A DNA stretch of 54,618 nt from an uncultured Bacteroidales bacterium (GTDB taxonomy: Bacteria > Bacteroidota > Bacteroidia > Bacteroidales > Paludibacteraceae): contig ONMU01000014.1 of NCBI GenBank assembly GCA_900319035.1, positions 1 to 54,618 on the forward strand. The letters are read 5' to 3'. Position 1 is the first letter of the stretch; every line of letters begins with the position of its first letter. Below, piece by piece: positions 1-10,234 of this stretch. Under the pieces are notes generated by a model. That model saw only the letters and a program-made list of their open reading frames with translations, ran no database searches and had not been told where the DNA came from. The translations under genes and the position numbers were made by a program.

Positions 1-3000
1 ACCGTAGAACATCTTCTCACCATTGATGGTCGTATCGTTGCGATAGAGACCAGTGGTGTAGTAGCTCTCTTGTTTACCGCTCCATCTGTTGTTCCAGATG
101 ACAGGCAGGTCATTGTCGCAGACGTTGATGACGGTATCGATGAGCGGATGAACGGTGAGTTGGAGAACGGTCGTGCTGTCGCATCCTTCCGGTGTACGAG
201 CGTAGTGCGTGTACGTACCGGAGGTGCTGTATGTCGTACCGTAGAACTCAACCGAGTTACCTTCGAGGATGTTCTCCTTGATGATGTTGTAGTACGGTTT
301 GTTGACCGTCAGGATCAAGGTAACGATACTGTCGCAACCATTAGCGGCACGGAGTGTGTCACGATAGATGCCCGCTTCGGTATAGGTGTTACCCTTGAAC
401 TCGTAGCTTGCACCCTCGCACATCGCGTGACGAATTGTGTCTTGAACAGGATTGTTTACGATGAGTTGCAATCCGTAGTACATCGGCTTGCCATTTACCA
501 TCGTGGTGTCATTGCGGTAGAGACCAGCTGCATAGAGGAGAGCCTCCTGACCATTCCACTTGTTGATCCAGCGGTAAGGCAGATCATTCGAGCAGACTAC
601 TACGGTGGTGTCAATCAGCGGATGCATGATGATACGTACATCGGTGATGCTGTCACAACCGGCAGAAGTCAATCCTCTGAACGAAGCTAATGTATCTGTT
701 GTATAAACCTGACCGAGTACTTCTACCGATTGACCTTCCACAATATGACGCTCAATATAGTTGTAGTACGGCTTGTTGACCGTGAGGTACAAGGTGGTGA
801 TGCTGTCGCATCCGTTAGAGCCTGTTATGGTGTCGTGGTAAATACCGGTGGTAGTCAATCGTTGTCCGTTGAACTCGTAGAAGTCATTCTCTTCTTGACA
901 GATCGAAGCGCGGATGGTGTCGTATAGCGGTTCGTGGACTACGAGTTGTAAGGTATAGAAAGTTCGTTGGTCATTGACTACGGTCGTGTCGTCTCGGTAG
1001 ATACCCGGCGAGTAGAGTAGTCGTTCTTGTCCGCTCCACTTATGAACCCATGTGTAAGGCAACTCGCTCTTACAGATGGTCACGATTGTGTCTATCTGCG
1101 GATGAACGGTAAGGAACAGTTCTGCAATCGAATCGCATCCTTCCGGTGTCAGACTGTAATGACGATAGGTTCCCGAAGTGGTGTACGGCTGACCGTAGAA
1201 CATATATGTCTCGCCTTCGTAGATATCCGCAGGGATACGTACGTAAACGGATTTGTTGACGGTCAGAATCAAGGTCACGATACTGTCACAACCGTAGTTG
1301 GAAACGAGTGTGTCAGTATAGGAGCCTCCTTCGGTATAGCGTACGCCGTTGAACAAGTAGTCTGTTCCTTCGCACATCGCATGACGAATAGTATCATGGA
1401 TAACCGGTATCACGCGTACGTAGCGTACGTACGTACTATCATATAGGTCATGCGTCTGGAGACGTTTGATGTATGTGCCGGTCTCGTAGATACCTTCTTG
1501 GAAGATCTCGGTCTGATCGGCGTTGTACCATGTGTACGGCGTTTGGTCGTAACAGATGGTGACGGTATCTTTGAACAGATACGTCGGATGAATAACAAGT
1601 GTCAGACTATCGATACTGTCGCAACCAAAAGTGGACTCGTAGCGGAATCCGTATCTTCCGGCAGCGTACAACGAATCGCGTGCGATCTCCTGTCCGCCTT
1701 GCTTATGAATCCATACGTACGGCGTATCTACATCAGCGATATGTTTGGTCGAATCGTTGAAGTAACGCGGGAAGATATTGAGGCTCAGCACGAGGATACT
1801 GTCGCAACCACGGCTTGAAACGAGCGTATCATTGTACAGACCGGCGTTGTAAACGAATCGCGGTTGATTCATCTTGGTCAGACCCCAACGCATCGAGTCG
1901 CCTTCGCAGATGGAGGCTTGGATAGTGTCATATACCTGCTTCCAAACATTGATATGTACGTAATAGATACTGTCGTAACCCTCGGTGGTCTGTCTGCGGT
2001 TCTCGTAATCGCCTGTCTCTGTGATGTTGTTCAACTCGCGCCATGTGAACGGTGTCTCGCTGTAACAGATGTTGATGGTATCGTCTTGTATGTGATAGGT
2101 CTTATGGATGAAGAGATGCAAACTGTCTATGCTGTCGCAACCGAATTGGCTCTTATAGATATATTCATAATTGCCCGGGGTGTATAGCGAGTCACGTGCT
2201 ATCTCTTGTCCGCCTTGCTTATGGATCCAGACGTATGGCGTGTCAACATCTGCGATGTGTTTGGTCGAGTCGTTGAAGTAACGCGGATAGACATTGAGTC
2301 GCAGTACGATGATACTGTCGCAGCTGTTGTCATGACGTACCAGTGTATCGCGGTAAGTGCCCGACTCCTTGAGGTAACGCGGCATATTCAGTCGTGTCAG
2401 ACCGAAGCGCATCGAGTCGCCTTCGCAGATAGTGGCATTGATAATCGTTGAATCCTCTACATGGTAGTGTACATACAGATGATAGATGCTGTCGTTGATG
2501 ATGCGAGTTACCAGTGTGTCTTCGTAGGTGGTATCTACATCGTGATCCGGAACGGTGAAGAACTGCTCGTAGTTTGGCTCGAAATCCCAGATGTGAGAGA
2601 GCGTTCTGTTCACAGGAGCGCAGACCGTGATCGTGTCGCGGAAGACGTGCGTCTGATGAACGGTGAAGTTCATTACGATCGTACTGTCGCAACCATGTAC
2701 GTTCGGCATCGTGATCTGATAGATACCGGTTTCGCGAAGCTCCATCGTGGAGTCTTGAAGTGCGTTTCCTTCGTACCATGAGTTGGTCCAAATATACGGC
2801 AACTCACGATCGGAAACGGTCTTCTCCAAATAGGTTGTTGGGATACTGTCGCGGGTCTCAAAGTAGAGTTCGATGATACTGTCGCAACCGTTCAATGCAG
2901 GGATCGTATCGTAGTAAATACCTTTGACTTTCAAGAACCGTTGTTCCAATGTGTTGTTGCGGTGATGGATATCGAACCGCAGGGAGTCGCCTTCGCAAAT

Positions 3001-6000
3001 AGTGTCGTAGTATTGTTTGAAGTACTCCTGACGGTAGTAAACTACCAAGTTGAAGTAGTGGTCGTAATGTTGATACGACGGGTGCATCAACGAGTCTTCA
3101 AAGTGCAGCAGAGCGGTGTCTTTATCCGGCGTTTGGAACTTGAAGGTGTACGTTGAGTCATCCTGAGATCTCATTACATAGGTGTATTCGCGATTAGCGC
3201 GGAAGCAGATGTCAATCGTATCTGTGGTGCGATAAACAGGATCTACCGTCAGGTGCAAGTGATAGTATGCTTTGCAGTAGTTGTGCGCCGAGTCCATCGT
3301 AGTGTAGACGCCGATAGAGTCGTAAACGCCTGTGGTAGCAAGGATACTGTCGTTGAAGACATAGGTCTCGCCTTCGCGAATATGTTCGTATAAGTGTTTA
3401 TGAACCGTATCCGTCAGATGGAATGTCCATTTCGTGATACTGTCGCATACATATGCTCGATCGTTATGAACAATGCCTCCATGTTTGGTGTCCTCAAACG
3501 GATTGATGTTCGGTATCGTGTCATAGATGACGGTATCGGTCTTTACCCAAATCGGGTTGTGCGGCCAGAAGGGTTGAACGGAGTCGCCTTTACAGATGCT
3601 GTATTCTACCTCCGGTATCGTCTTCTGACGCGGACGAACGATAATATGGTGGAAGTACTCATGGTTGCAATCCCAAACGATGGTGTCCGTCGTGTACTTG
3701 ACACCGGTCCATTTGCCTTCCCATTTGCCGTGGTATCTACCGCCTTCACTGGTGTCAAACCACGGGTTCGTCAGGTTACCCAAAACGACCGGATGCTCGG
3801 CTATCTCGTCCTCGCAGATGAAGGTGGAGTCGTTCTTGCCGAGTGTCGGAGTGATATGCAGAGTCAGCACAACGGTCGAGTCACAACCATAAGCGGTAGT
3901 GTCAGAGTGATAATACGGGTTCGCATCTTCCGTCCAGATAGTATCCGGATTCTGACGACCTAAGATATACGGCAGGTCATTCTCGCAGATCGTATCATTG
4001 AGATATACCGTATCGACACGATGTATCGTGACATGAATCTTGTAGATCGTGTCGCAATCGAGGGTGTCGCTGACAATCGTATCGTTCAAATACACTTGAT
4101 CCAAGAAGGTAACGCCGCCCTTTTCGATACAGCCCTCCAAGAAGATAGTCTTCTCCTCCGGATTCTTGATGGTCAGGTCGAGGGTGTAGAAACGGGTGAT
4201 AAAGCCGTTCTCGAAGGTTGTGTCGGTGTAAACACCGGTGGTGTAGTATTTCTCGTTATTATAACTCCAAACGTACGGTGTATCCAGTGCGCAGAAGTCA
4301 TTGATGACTAATCGGTCTTCTGCTATAACATTCAGGTAATGAGTTATTTCGCAATTGGTTACAGGGTCGTTCGTGATGTGCTTATAGGTCTTGGTGACTA
4401 TCTCTGTGATGGTATCGCCTTCCCAGACAATCGTATCTCCGTCGCGAATCACCTTGGTCTCTGTTTGTTCGGTCGGACCGGAAACGTAGATCTCGTAGAA
4501 GATGGTACTGTCGCATACAGAGGTGGAGCTTGGCCAATCGAGAATAGTATCTCGGAACATTTGTCCGTTCTGAGCAGGATCAGCTCCGTACACCTTATTA
4601 TTTATCGTGCGCGGCGTGCCTGCGCATACGTACTCGCGTATCGTGCGCGCAGGAATAGTGTCGATTGCCAGATGGAGAGTGTAGTATGCGCTGATGTGTC
4701 CGTATGCATCGATGGTGGTGTCTGCCCAGATACCGGCGGTGTAGTAGCTCTCACCGGTTTGTGTCCAGACGAACGGTGTATCGGTGATACAGATGGTCTT
4801 GTTCAGACGGGTCTCTTCCACTACATGGAGGATACTGAGGCTGTCGCAACCGGTAGCTATCGGAGTCGTTACGCTGTAGTCGCCTCCCTTGGTGATCGTC
4901 ATGCCGTTCCAATTGATCGTCTCGCCGAAAGGCAGGATCTTGGTTTCCGTATGTTTCTTAACGGACGATACATGGATCTCCAGATAGATGATACTGTCGC
5001 AAGCCGAAGTCGGGCTGGTCTTGGCAGGGATGGTATCGTAGTAGAGCGTGTCACGCATCGTGGCGTCAGCTCCGTACTCTTTACCATTGATGAACTGCGA
5101 ATAGCCGGCACAAACATAGTACTCACGGATGATGCTCGGAACGGTATCTACTTTGAGGTTCAAGGAATGGAACTCTTTGATAAATCCGTTCTCGAAGACC
5201 GTATCAGTATAGATACCGGTCGTATAGAGTTGGTATCCACGCCAAGCTGTGTACGGTGTATCGAGTACGCAGATGGTCTTGTTCTCCCGTTGCTCGGCTA
5301 CGATACGCAGTTGCTCGGTGATCGTACAACCCGTCACAGGGTCAATATTTCCATCATAGGTGTACGTGCGGTCTACCAGTTCGGTAATCGTCATGCCGTT
5401 CCAAACGATCGTGCTGTCCACATGCAGGATCTTGGTCTCAATCGTATGTTTAGCCGGATATTGGGTGATCTCGTAGTAGATGACGCTGTCGCACAGGTTC
5501 TCTCCGTTTGCTTTGCGCAAGGTATCGCGGTAAACGCTGTCGGATTGGAGATTGTGGTAGATCTTGTCACCAACCTTGATCTGGTCTCCTTCGCAGAAGA
5601 AGATCCGCTCGTATCGGGTCGGAACGGTATCTACGGTCAAGCTCAGCGAGTGGAATTCCGTGATCACGTTGTTAACGCGAACGGTATCGGTGTACAATCC
5701 GGTGGTGTTTAAGTATTGGTTACGCCATTCATAGGGAGTGTTTTCTACACAAACGTGATCCGCTATATGCTGCTCGGCAATGACACGCAACTGATAGATG
5801 TCCTCGCAACCGGTACTGTTGATCACTCGCTCCTCATAGGTCTTGGTGAGCAACTCGGTGATGGTCATGCTGCGCCAATTGATGGTCTCGCCTTCGTGCA
5901 TGATGACGGTCTCAGTCACGCGGTTCACGGGGTTCTGATAGATCTCCAAATAGATGATACTGTCGCAACCGGCAGCCTCCGGATTCGGACGCATGATCGT

Positions 6001-9000
6001 GTCTCGCAATACGCTGTCGGAGCTGCTCATGTAGTATGTCTTACCATAGATGCTGACATCTTCGCCTTCGCAGAAATAGTGTTGCTCAACTTTCTTGATT
6101 TGCGGCAGGACGGTCAGTTGCAGGATATAGACGCTGTCGGCTCCTGTGATTTTGCTGATGAAGCTGTACGATACCTCGCGTGTCGTTCCCGGTTCCGCAC
6201 TCAGGTCTGTGGAGCGGTACTCAATCGGTCCGCGCTCCCAGTGGTAAGGCAACTCGCTCTCACAAACGGCTACCGAGTCGCGCAGGATAAATACCGGATA
6301 TACCTCGAAGAATAATTCCCAAACATTATCGCAACCACCGTTGGTCTTCCGTTTGTATTGGTAGGTGCTCGGCTCCATCAGATAGATGGTGGTGTCGGTT
6401 CCGGTCGGCGTCCATGCATAGGGCAGGGTGTTCTCTGCTACGCGTGCTGTGTCGCGAAGGAACAACGCTTCGTTGAAATGCAGATAGGTCTTCACTACGC
6501 TGTCGCAACCATGGATCGTGTGGTAATTGGTAATAACGGTGTCATTCTTTAAGTAGTCTTTGCCGTTATAGCGGATGACGCCGCCGTCATTACAGGTATA
6601 GAGGTGTTCGTAGATGGTGTCCTTTGGAGCAGGCCAAGCAGTGAAACTCAATGTGAAGACGGAGTCCACTTTGACTTTGCCTTCCGCCCAAACGGTATCT
6701 ACATAAGTACCGGAACGCCAGATGTTCTTACCACGCCAAACGATCGTGTCGCCCTCACAAGTGGACAACTCTTCCGCGTACTGGTTGCTCTCCGGAGCAG
6801 CTGGGATGATCGTTACGGTCAACTCATAGACGCTATCACAACCCTGAACGGTTGTCAGACGGTCGTAGTAAACACCATCCGTGGTGATGTTCTGACCATG
6901 CCAGATGAGCACCTTGCCTTGTGGCCAATCTTTGCTTTCACGGAAGTAGTACGACTGCGCTTTGTCGAGGTTGATACGCTCAATCCGGTAGCATCCGTTC
7001 GATAAGGAAATCGTGTCGTACACTACAGCCGAAGAGGTATAGGTCTTTCCCTTCCATTCGGTCTCGCCGCAGAAGGTGATGGTACGTACTGTGCGCTCTA
7101 CAGGCACTACCGTCAGCGTCAATTCATAGATGCTGTCTTTGCCTGCATGTGTCTCATATTCAACGCGATAGGTGTTCGTTCCTGTGATGCTACTCAATCC
7201 GCTTAGACCCTGCCATGTGAAGTCATCACCCTCGCAGATCGTCAGAGTCTCTTGGAACAGATAGGAGTTTTCGTCAAGGGTAAGGATGAGTCGCCAGATC
7301 TCGCTACAACCGGTCTCGGCGTTCGGAGTCTCGAACTCATATGTCCCCGGTTGATTGAACTGCACGTTCTCATGCTTAACGCCGTTATCCCAGTATGTCC
7401 AGTGGTAACCGTGATCATCGGTCATCCGTGCATGCGTCTCATAAACTTGCTGCGGATGATTGACGATGTGTACGTTCACGATGGTATCACATGCAATATG
7501 GTTCGGATACGTGCCGGACTCGTTGTATGTCGCACCATGGAAAGTAACGGTCTGGTCGCCGCAGATGGTGAAGGTCGTGTCAAGATAGACCATCTCACGA
7601 ACGGTGAGGTCTAAACGGTAGTAGTTGATGACACCGCCGATCTCTTCTGTTCCGGTAAATTTACCGCTCTGGCTTGCTGTGATACCATGCCATACAAACG
7701 GTATCTCATTCGGACATATAACGGCTATGGAGTCAATGGTATCTACGTGATTAACAGTCAGTTGCAGAATTTCCAAGGAATCGCAACCCCAACGGTTAGT
7801 ACCGTGGAAATAGTGCACACCGGTCTCGTGATAGGTCTCTCCATGCCAAGTGTAAGAGTCGTGCTCGTTCATGTGGTGTACGTAACGGATTGTATCCGGA
7901 CTCACTACATTGAGCGCCAAGTGAACGATGCTGTCGCAACCTGTCTCGTGGAAGGTGAAATCGTAGATGCCGGCTTCGGTCAACGTGCGGTCTCCATAGG
8001 TGTAACTGCTTCCCTTACAAATCGTCTTCTTGATATAGGTGTCAGGGATGTACCGAACGGTCAGATTCAGAATATGCTCTACGCTGTCGTTGCCGTTCTG
8101 GTCTTTGATGGTCTTGAAGTAACGTCCTGTTTCTCTGTATGTTAAACCATCCCAGTCCCATATGTACGACTCACCCGGACAGATCACAACGTTCTCTTCA
8201 AAATGCGAAATTTCAAATTCTGCTTTGACGATCACTACGCTGTCGCAACCATTAACCGAGGTGTAGTGGAACTCCACTTCTTGGTCTCTGTAGAACTCTT
8301 GTCCACGGTAATATGTGGGGAATACATGCGACGTGATACGCTCACGTGTTACATATTTCTGATTCTTGGTGATGATAAGAATATGCAGAGAATCAACTTG
8401 TTGCGGGTTAACAGCGTTGAAGACGGTATCTACATAGGTGCCACCGTTGAAGTATTTCTGGTTGTCTGCTTCCCACAAGTAATAGTCGCCTTCACAGATA
8501 GAAGCGTACCATGTACGAGTCGGAGTAGCTACCGGTACTTCCTCCAGACCAACGCCAAGAGAGTAGATACTGTCGCAACCGGCTGCTGTCACATAGCTGT
8601 CTTTGTATTGACCATCAGCAGAGATGATCTGACCACGCCATGTAATCGACTCACCCGGACGAATAGTAGCCGTATCATGCTTGTGGAACGGAATACCTTT
8701 CGATAAGAGGGTGGTTACGATCGAGTCGCAGTGATACTGCATTGACATCATGGTATCTACCAAAACCGTTGATTCCGTGTATGTTACACCGTTCCATTCG
8801 ATGCTTCCGCAGAACTTGATGGTCTGCGAGGTACGTGGAACAGGTTGTACACGAAGGATCAATTCGTAGATACTGTCTTGGTCTGCAGCGGTGCGGTAAC
8901 GGTCGAAATAATGGGTCGTTGTACCGATACCTTGACGGTTCAAACCGGGCTTGCCTCTCCATTCGAAGTATTCGTTTTCGCACACTACGGTGTCGGTGAT

Positions 9001-10185
9001 GTAGTGGTAAGCCGTCTCATCTTTGGTTACGATCAAGCGGTAGATCTCATTACATCCCGTTTCGGCATCATGAGTCGTGTGCTCATACGTTCCGGCAGCC
9101 AAGATCGTGTCCACGTATTGCACACCATCGAGTTCGTAACGCCAGTAGTACGGGTTCGTCCGGTCTAAAACAGCCGTCTGAACATGCAGTTTGGTAGGAT
9201 GTTTGACTACTGTGATCTTGTACAAGGTGTCACAGGTGTACTGATCGTCGTATTCGCCCGGATTAGTGTACACTTTTCCGTTGAAGGTAAGGGTCTCATC
9301 ATCGCAGATGGTGAAAGTGGTGTCCACTACCACCATCGGCTTGACGGTCAGATCGAACCGATACCATACTTGGTCTCCGTTCTCGCGCACACCCGGGAAC
9401 TCATATTTCATCGTTTGGCTTCCGGTGTAGCCGTGCCATGTGTACGACTCACCCGGACATACCACTACGGCGGTGTCAATCGTGTCCACATGATAAACGG
9501 TCAAGACCAAGCGGCTCAACGAATCGCAACCAAAACGGTCGGTGAACACAAGGTCATAGACACCCGTGAGACTATAACTGTTGCCGTTCCAATCAAAACT
9601 CGTTCCTTCCGGTATACGAACATCTTGCGTCACCGTATCCGGCATATGACCTAACAGCGACAGGATAGTGATCGAGTCGTAGTCTGCATAGTGCAAACTG
9701 TCACGGTAGATGCCGGGCTTCGTGAGTGTCTGATTACCAAAGGTCTTGGAACTTCCCAAACACAAAGTGTCCGTTATGTGCGTCTCCACACGTTCGCGCA
9801 CCCGAATCTGGTAGATACTGTCACATTCGTGAACCGACTTGTACACTTTCTCGTACATGCCGGCCTTGCTGATGACGATACCATGCCAATTGAACGTCGT
9901 TCCACGCTCGATACGACGCTCCGTTTCCAACTTCAAGAAAGTGGGAAACTTGTTTACGACCGTCGTACGTATCAACGTATCTTGCACGTCCGGTGGAGTG
10001 GAGGACACAATGGTGTCGTACCATATGGTATCATTGACAACGCGTACCTCGTCAATGTATATGGTATCGCCCATACAGAGTTTGTACTTCATCGGAGTAT
10101 CGTAATGGATACTCGCGTTTACATTCACTACTGCTGCCGCTATCAGTAACATGCAGCAAATCAATCTATAGAGAAAGTTTTTCAT
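1..10185 (-). CDS. Giant secreted repeat protein, 3' end outside window
   Basis: A reading frame of 3,395 codons starts at ATG 10185 (complement) and runs off the left edge; no stop was met in the lines checked. It begins with a signal peptide (MKNFLYRLICCMLLIAAAVV). The rest is about 40-50 degenerate units of about 50-55 residues, some with longer spacers: C-E-G-x-x-Y, G-x-x-Y-x-x-x-G-x-Y-x-D-T, then G-C-D-S-I-V-x-L-x-L-T-V-N. The GCDSI core is visible on the complement near 333, 1620, 1803, 2137, 2690, 2884, 4846, 5963, 6501, 7936, 8246 and 8571. Two conserved Cys per unit suggest one disulfide each. Such Cys-containing repeats are common in very large Bacteroidota surface or T9SS-exported proteins. 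The C-terminus, where a sorting domain would lie, is not in view, so adhesin or matrix function is inference. It follows the outer-membrane barrel gene by 43 bp, probably in one operon. Confidence 0.85.
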   Translation of the reverse strand, partial: MKNFLYRLICCMLLIAAAVVNVNASIHYDTPMKYKLCMGDTIYIDEVRVVNDTIWYDTIVSSTPPDVQDTLIRTTVVNKFPTFLKLETERRIERGTTFNWHGIVISKAGMYEKVYKSVHECDSIYQIRVRERVETHITDTLCLGSSKTFGNQTLTKPGIYRDSLHYADYDSITILSLLGHMPDTVTQDVRIPEGTSFDWNGNSYSLTGVYDLVFTDRFGCDSLSRLVLTVYHVDTIDTAVVVCPGESYTWHGYTGSQTMKYEFPGVRENGDQVWYRFDLTVKPMVVVDTTFTICDDETLTFNGKVYTNPGEYDDQYTCDTLYKITVVKHPTKLHVQTAVLDRTNPYYWRYELDGVQYVDTILAAGTYEHTTHDAETGCNEIYRLIVTKDETAYHYITDTVVCENEYFEWRGKPGLNRQGIGTTTHYFDRYRTAADQDSIYELILRVQPVPRTSQTIKFCGSIEWNGVTYTESTVLVDTMMSMQYHCDSIVTTLLSKGIPFHKHDTATIRPGESITWRGQIISADGQYKDSYVTAAGCDSIYSLGVGLEEVPVATPTRTWYASICEGDYYLWEADNQKYFNGGTYVDTVFNAVNPQQVDSLHILIITKNQKYVTRERITSHVFPTYYRGQEFYRDQEVEFHYTSVNGCDSVVIVKAEFEISHFEENVVICPGESYIWDWDGLTYRETGRYFKTIKDQNGNDSVEHILNLTVRYIPDTYIKKTICKGSSYTYGDRTLTEAGIYDFTFHETGCDSIVHLALNVVSPDTIRYVHHMNEHDSYTWHGETYHETGVHYFHGTNRWGCDSLEILQLTVNHVDTIDSIAVICPNEIPFVWHGITASQSGKFTGTEEIGGVINYYRLDLTVREMVYLDTTFTICGDQTVTFHGATYNESGTYPNHIACDTIVNVHIVNHPQQVYETHARMTDDHGYHWTYWDNGVKHENVQFNQPGTYEFETPNAETGCSEIWRLILTLDENSYLFQETLTICEGDDFTWQGLSGLSSITGTNTYRVEYETHAGKDSIYELTLTVVPVERTVRTITFCGETEWKGKTYTSSAVVYDTISLSNGCYRIERINLDKAQSYYFRESKDWPQGKVLIWHGQNITTDGVYYDRLTTVQGCDSVYELTVTIIPAAPESNQYAEELSTCEGDTIVWRGKNIWRSGTYVDTVWAEGKVKVDSVFTLSFTAWPAPKDTIYEHLYTCNDGGVIRYNGKDYLKNDTVITNYHTIHGCDSVVKTYLHFNEALFLRDTARVAENTLPYAWTPTGTDTTIYLMEPSTYQYKRKTNGGCDNVWELFFEVYPVFILRDSVAVCESELPYHWERGPIEYRSTDLSAEPGTTREVSYSFISKITGADSVYILQLTVLPQIKKVEQHYFCEGEDVSIYGKTYYMSSSDSVLRDTIMRPNPEAAGCDSIIYLEIYQNPVNRVTETVIMHEGETINWRSMTITELLTKTYEERVINSTGCEDIYQLRVIAEQHIADHVCVENTPYEWRNQYLNTTGLYTDTVRVNNVITEFHSLSLTVDTVPTRYERIFFCEGDQIKVGDKIYHNLQSDSVYRDTLRKANGENLCDSVIYYEITQYPAKHTIETKILHVDSTIVWNGMTITELVDRTYTYDGNIDPVTGCTITEQLRIVAEQRENKTICVLDTPYTAWRGYQLYTTGIYTDTVFENGFIKEFHSLNLKVDTVPSIIREYYVCAGYSQFINGKEYGADATMRDTLYYDTIPAKTSPTSACDSIIYLEIHVSSVKKHTETKILPFGETINWNGMTITKGGDYSVTTPIATGCDSLSILHVVEETRLNKTICITDTPFVWTQTGESYYTAGIWADTTIDAYGHISAYYTLHLAIDTIPARTIREYVCAGTPRTINNKVYGADPAQNGQMFRDTILDWPSSTSVCDSTIFYEIYVSGPTEQTETKVIRDGDTIVWEGDTITEIVTKTYKHITNDPVTNCEITHYLNVIAEDRLVINDFCALDTPYVWSYNNEKYYTTGVYTDTTFENGFITRFYTLDLTIKNPEEKTIFLEGCIEKGGVTFLDQVYLNDTIVSDTLDCDTIYKIHVTIHRVDTVYLNDTICENDLPYILGRQNPDTIWTEDANPYYHSDTTAYGCDSTVVLTLHITPTLGKNDSTFICEDEIAEHPVVLGNLTNPWFDTSEGGRYHGKWEGKWTGVKYTTDTIVWDCNHEYFHHIIVRPRQKTIPEVEYSICKGDSVQPFWPHNPIWVKTDTVIYDTIPNINPFEDTKHGGIVHNDRAYVCDSITKWTFHLTDTVHKHLYEHIREGETYVFNDSILATTGVYDSIGVYTTMDSAHNYCKAYYHLHLTVDPVYRTTDTIDICFRANREYTYVMRSQDDSTYTFKFQTPDKDTALLHFEDSLMHPSYQHYDHYFNLVVYYRQEYFKQYYDTICEGDSLRFDIHHRNNTLEQRFLKVKGIYYDTIPALNGCDSIIELYFETRDSIPTTYLEKTVSDRELPYIWTNSWYEGNALQDSTMELRETGIYQITMPNVHGCDSTIVMNFTVHQTHVFRDTITVCAPVNRTLSHIWDFEPNYEQFFTVPDHDVDTTYEDTLVTRIINDSIYHLYVHYHVEDSTIINATICEGDSMRFGLTRLNMPRYLKESGTYRDTLVRHDNSCDSIIVLRLNVYPRYFNDSTKHIADVDTPYVWIHKQGGQEIARDSLYTPGNYEYIYKSQFGCDSIDSLHLFIHKTYHIQDDTINICYSETPFTWRELNNITETGDYENRRQTTEGYDSIYYVHINVWKQVYDTIQASICEGDSMRWGLTKMNQPRFVYNAGLYNDTLVSSRGCDSILVLSLNIFPRYFNDSTKHIADVDTPYVWIHKQGGQEIARDSLYAAGRYGFRYESTFGCDSIDSLTLVIHPTYLFKDTVTICYDQTPYTWYNADQTEIFQEGIYETGTYIKRLQTHDLYDSTYVRYVRVIPVIHDTIRHAMCEGTDYLFNGVRYTEGGSYTDTLVSNYGCDSIVTLILTVNKSVYVRIPADIYEGETYMFYGQPYTTSGTYRHYSLTPEGCDSIAELFLTVHPQIDTIVTICKSELPYTWVHKWSGQERLLYSPGIYRDDTTVVNDQRTFYTLQLVVHEPLYDTIRASICQEENDFYEFNGQRLTTTGIYHDTITGSNGCDSITTLYLTVNKPYYNYIERHIVEGQSVEVLGQVYTTDTLASFRGLTSAGCDSITDVRIIMHPLIDTTVVVCSNDLPYRWINKWNGQEALLYAAGLYRNDTTMVNGKPMYYGLQLIVNNPVQDTIRHAMCEGASYEFKGNTYTEAGIYRDTLRAANGCDSIVTLILTVNKPYYNIIKENILEGNSVEFYGTTYSTSGTYTHYARTPEGCDSTTVLQLTVHPLIDTVINVCDNDLPVIWNNRWSGKQESYYTTGLYRNDTTINGEKMFYG

Positions 10186-10206
10186 ATTCTAACCTAAATC
10201 TGAATA

Positions 10207-10234
10207 CTGAAATCTTAATTCTGAAATCTTAATT
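10207..10234. repeat. 14-bp tandem repeat (two alternating heptamers)
   Basis: Two perfect copies of CTGAAATCTTAATT; each copy is two heptamers. The array covers the stop codon of the barrel gene (10229-10231) and fills most of the spacer before the giant gene. Confidence 0.8.

Noticed and set aside
70-10149. Many plus-strand open frames, the longest about 4339-5712
   Set aside because: They lie in the mirror register of the giant minus-strand gene; their products only reflect its repeats (for example recurring D-T-V-A-T) and have no starts, families or promoters of their own.
1-10185. Possible CRISPR or DNA-level satellite in the first 10 kb
   Set aside because: The periodicity is at protein level: units vary in length and codon use, there are no identical repeats with unique spacers, and the frame stays open.
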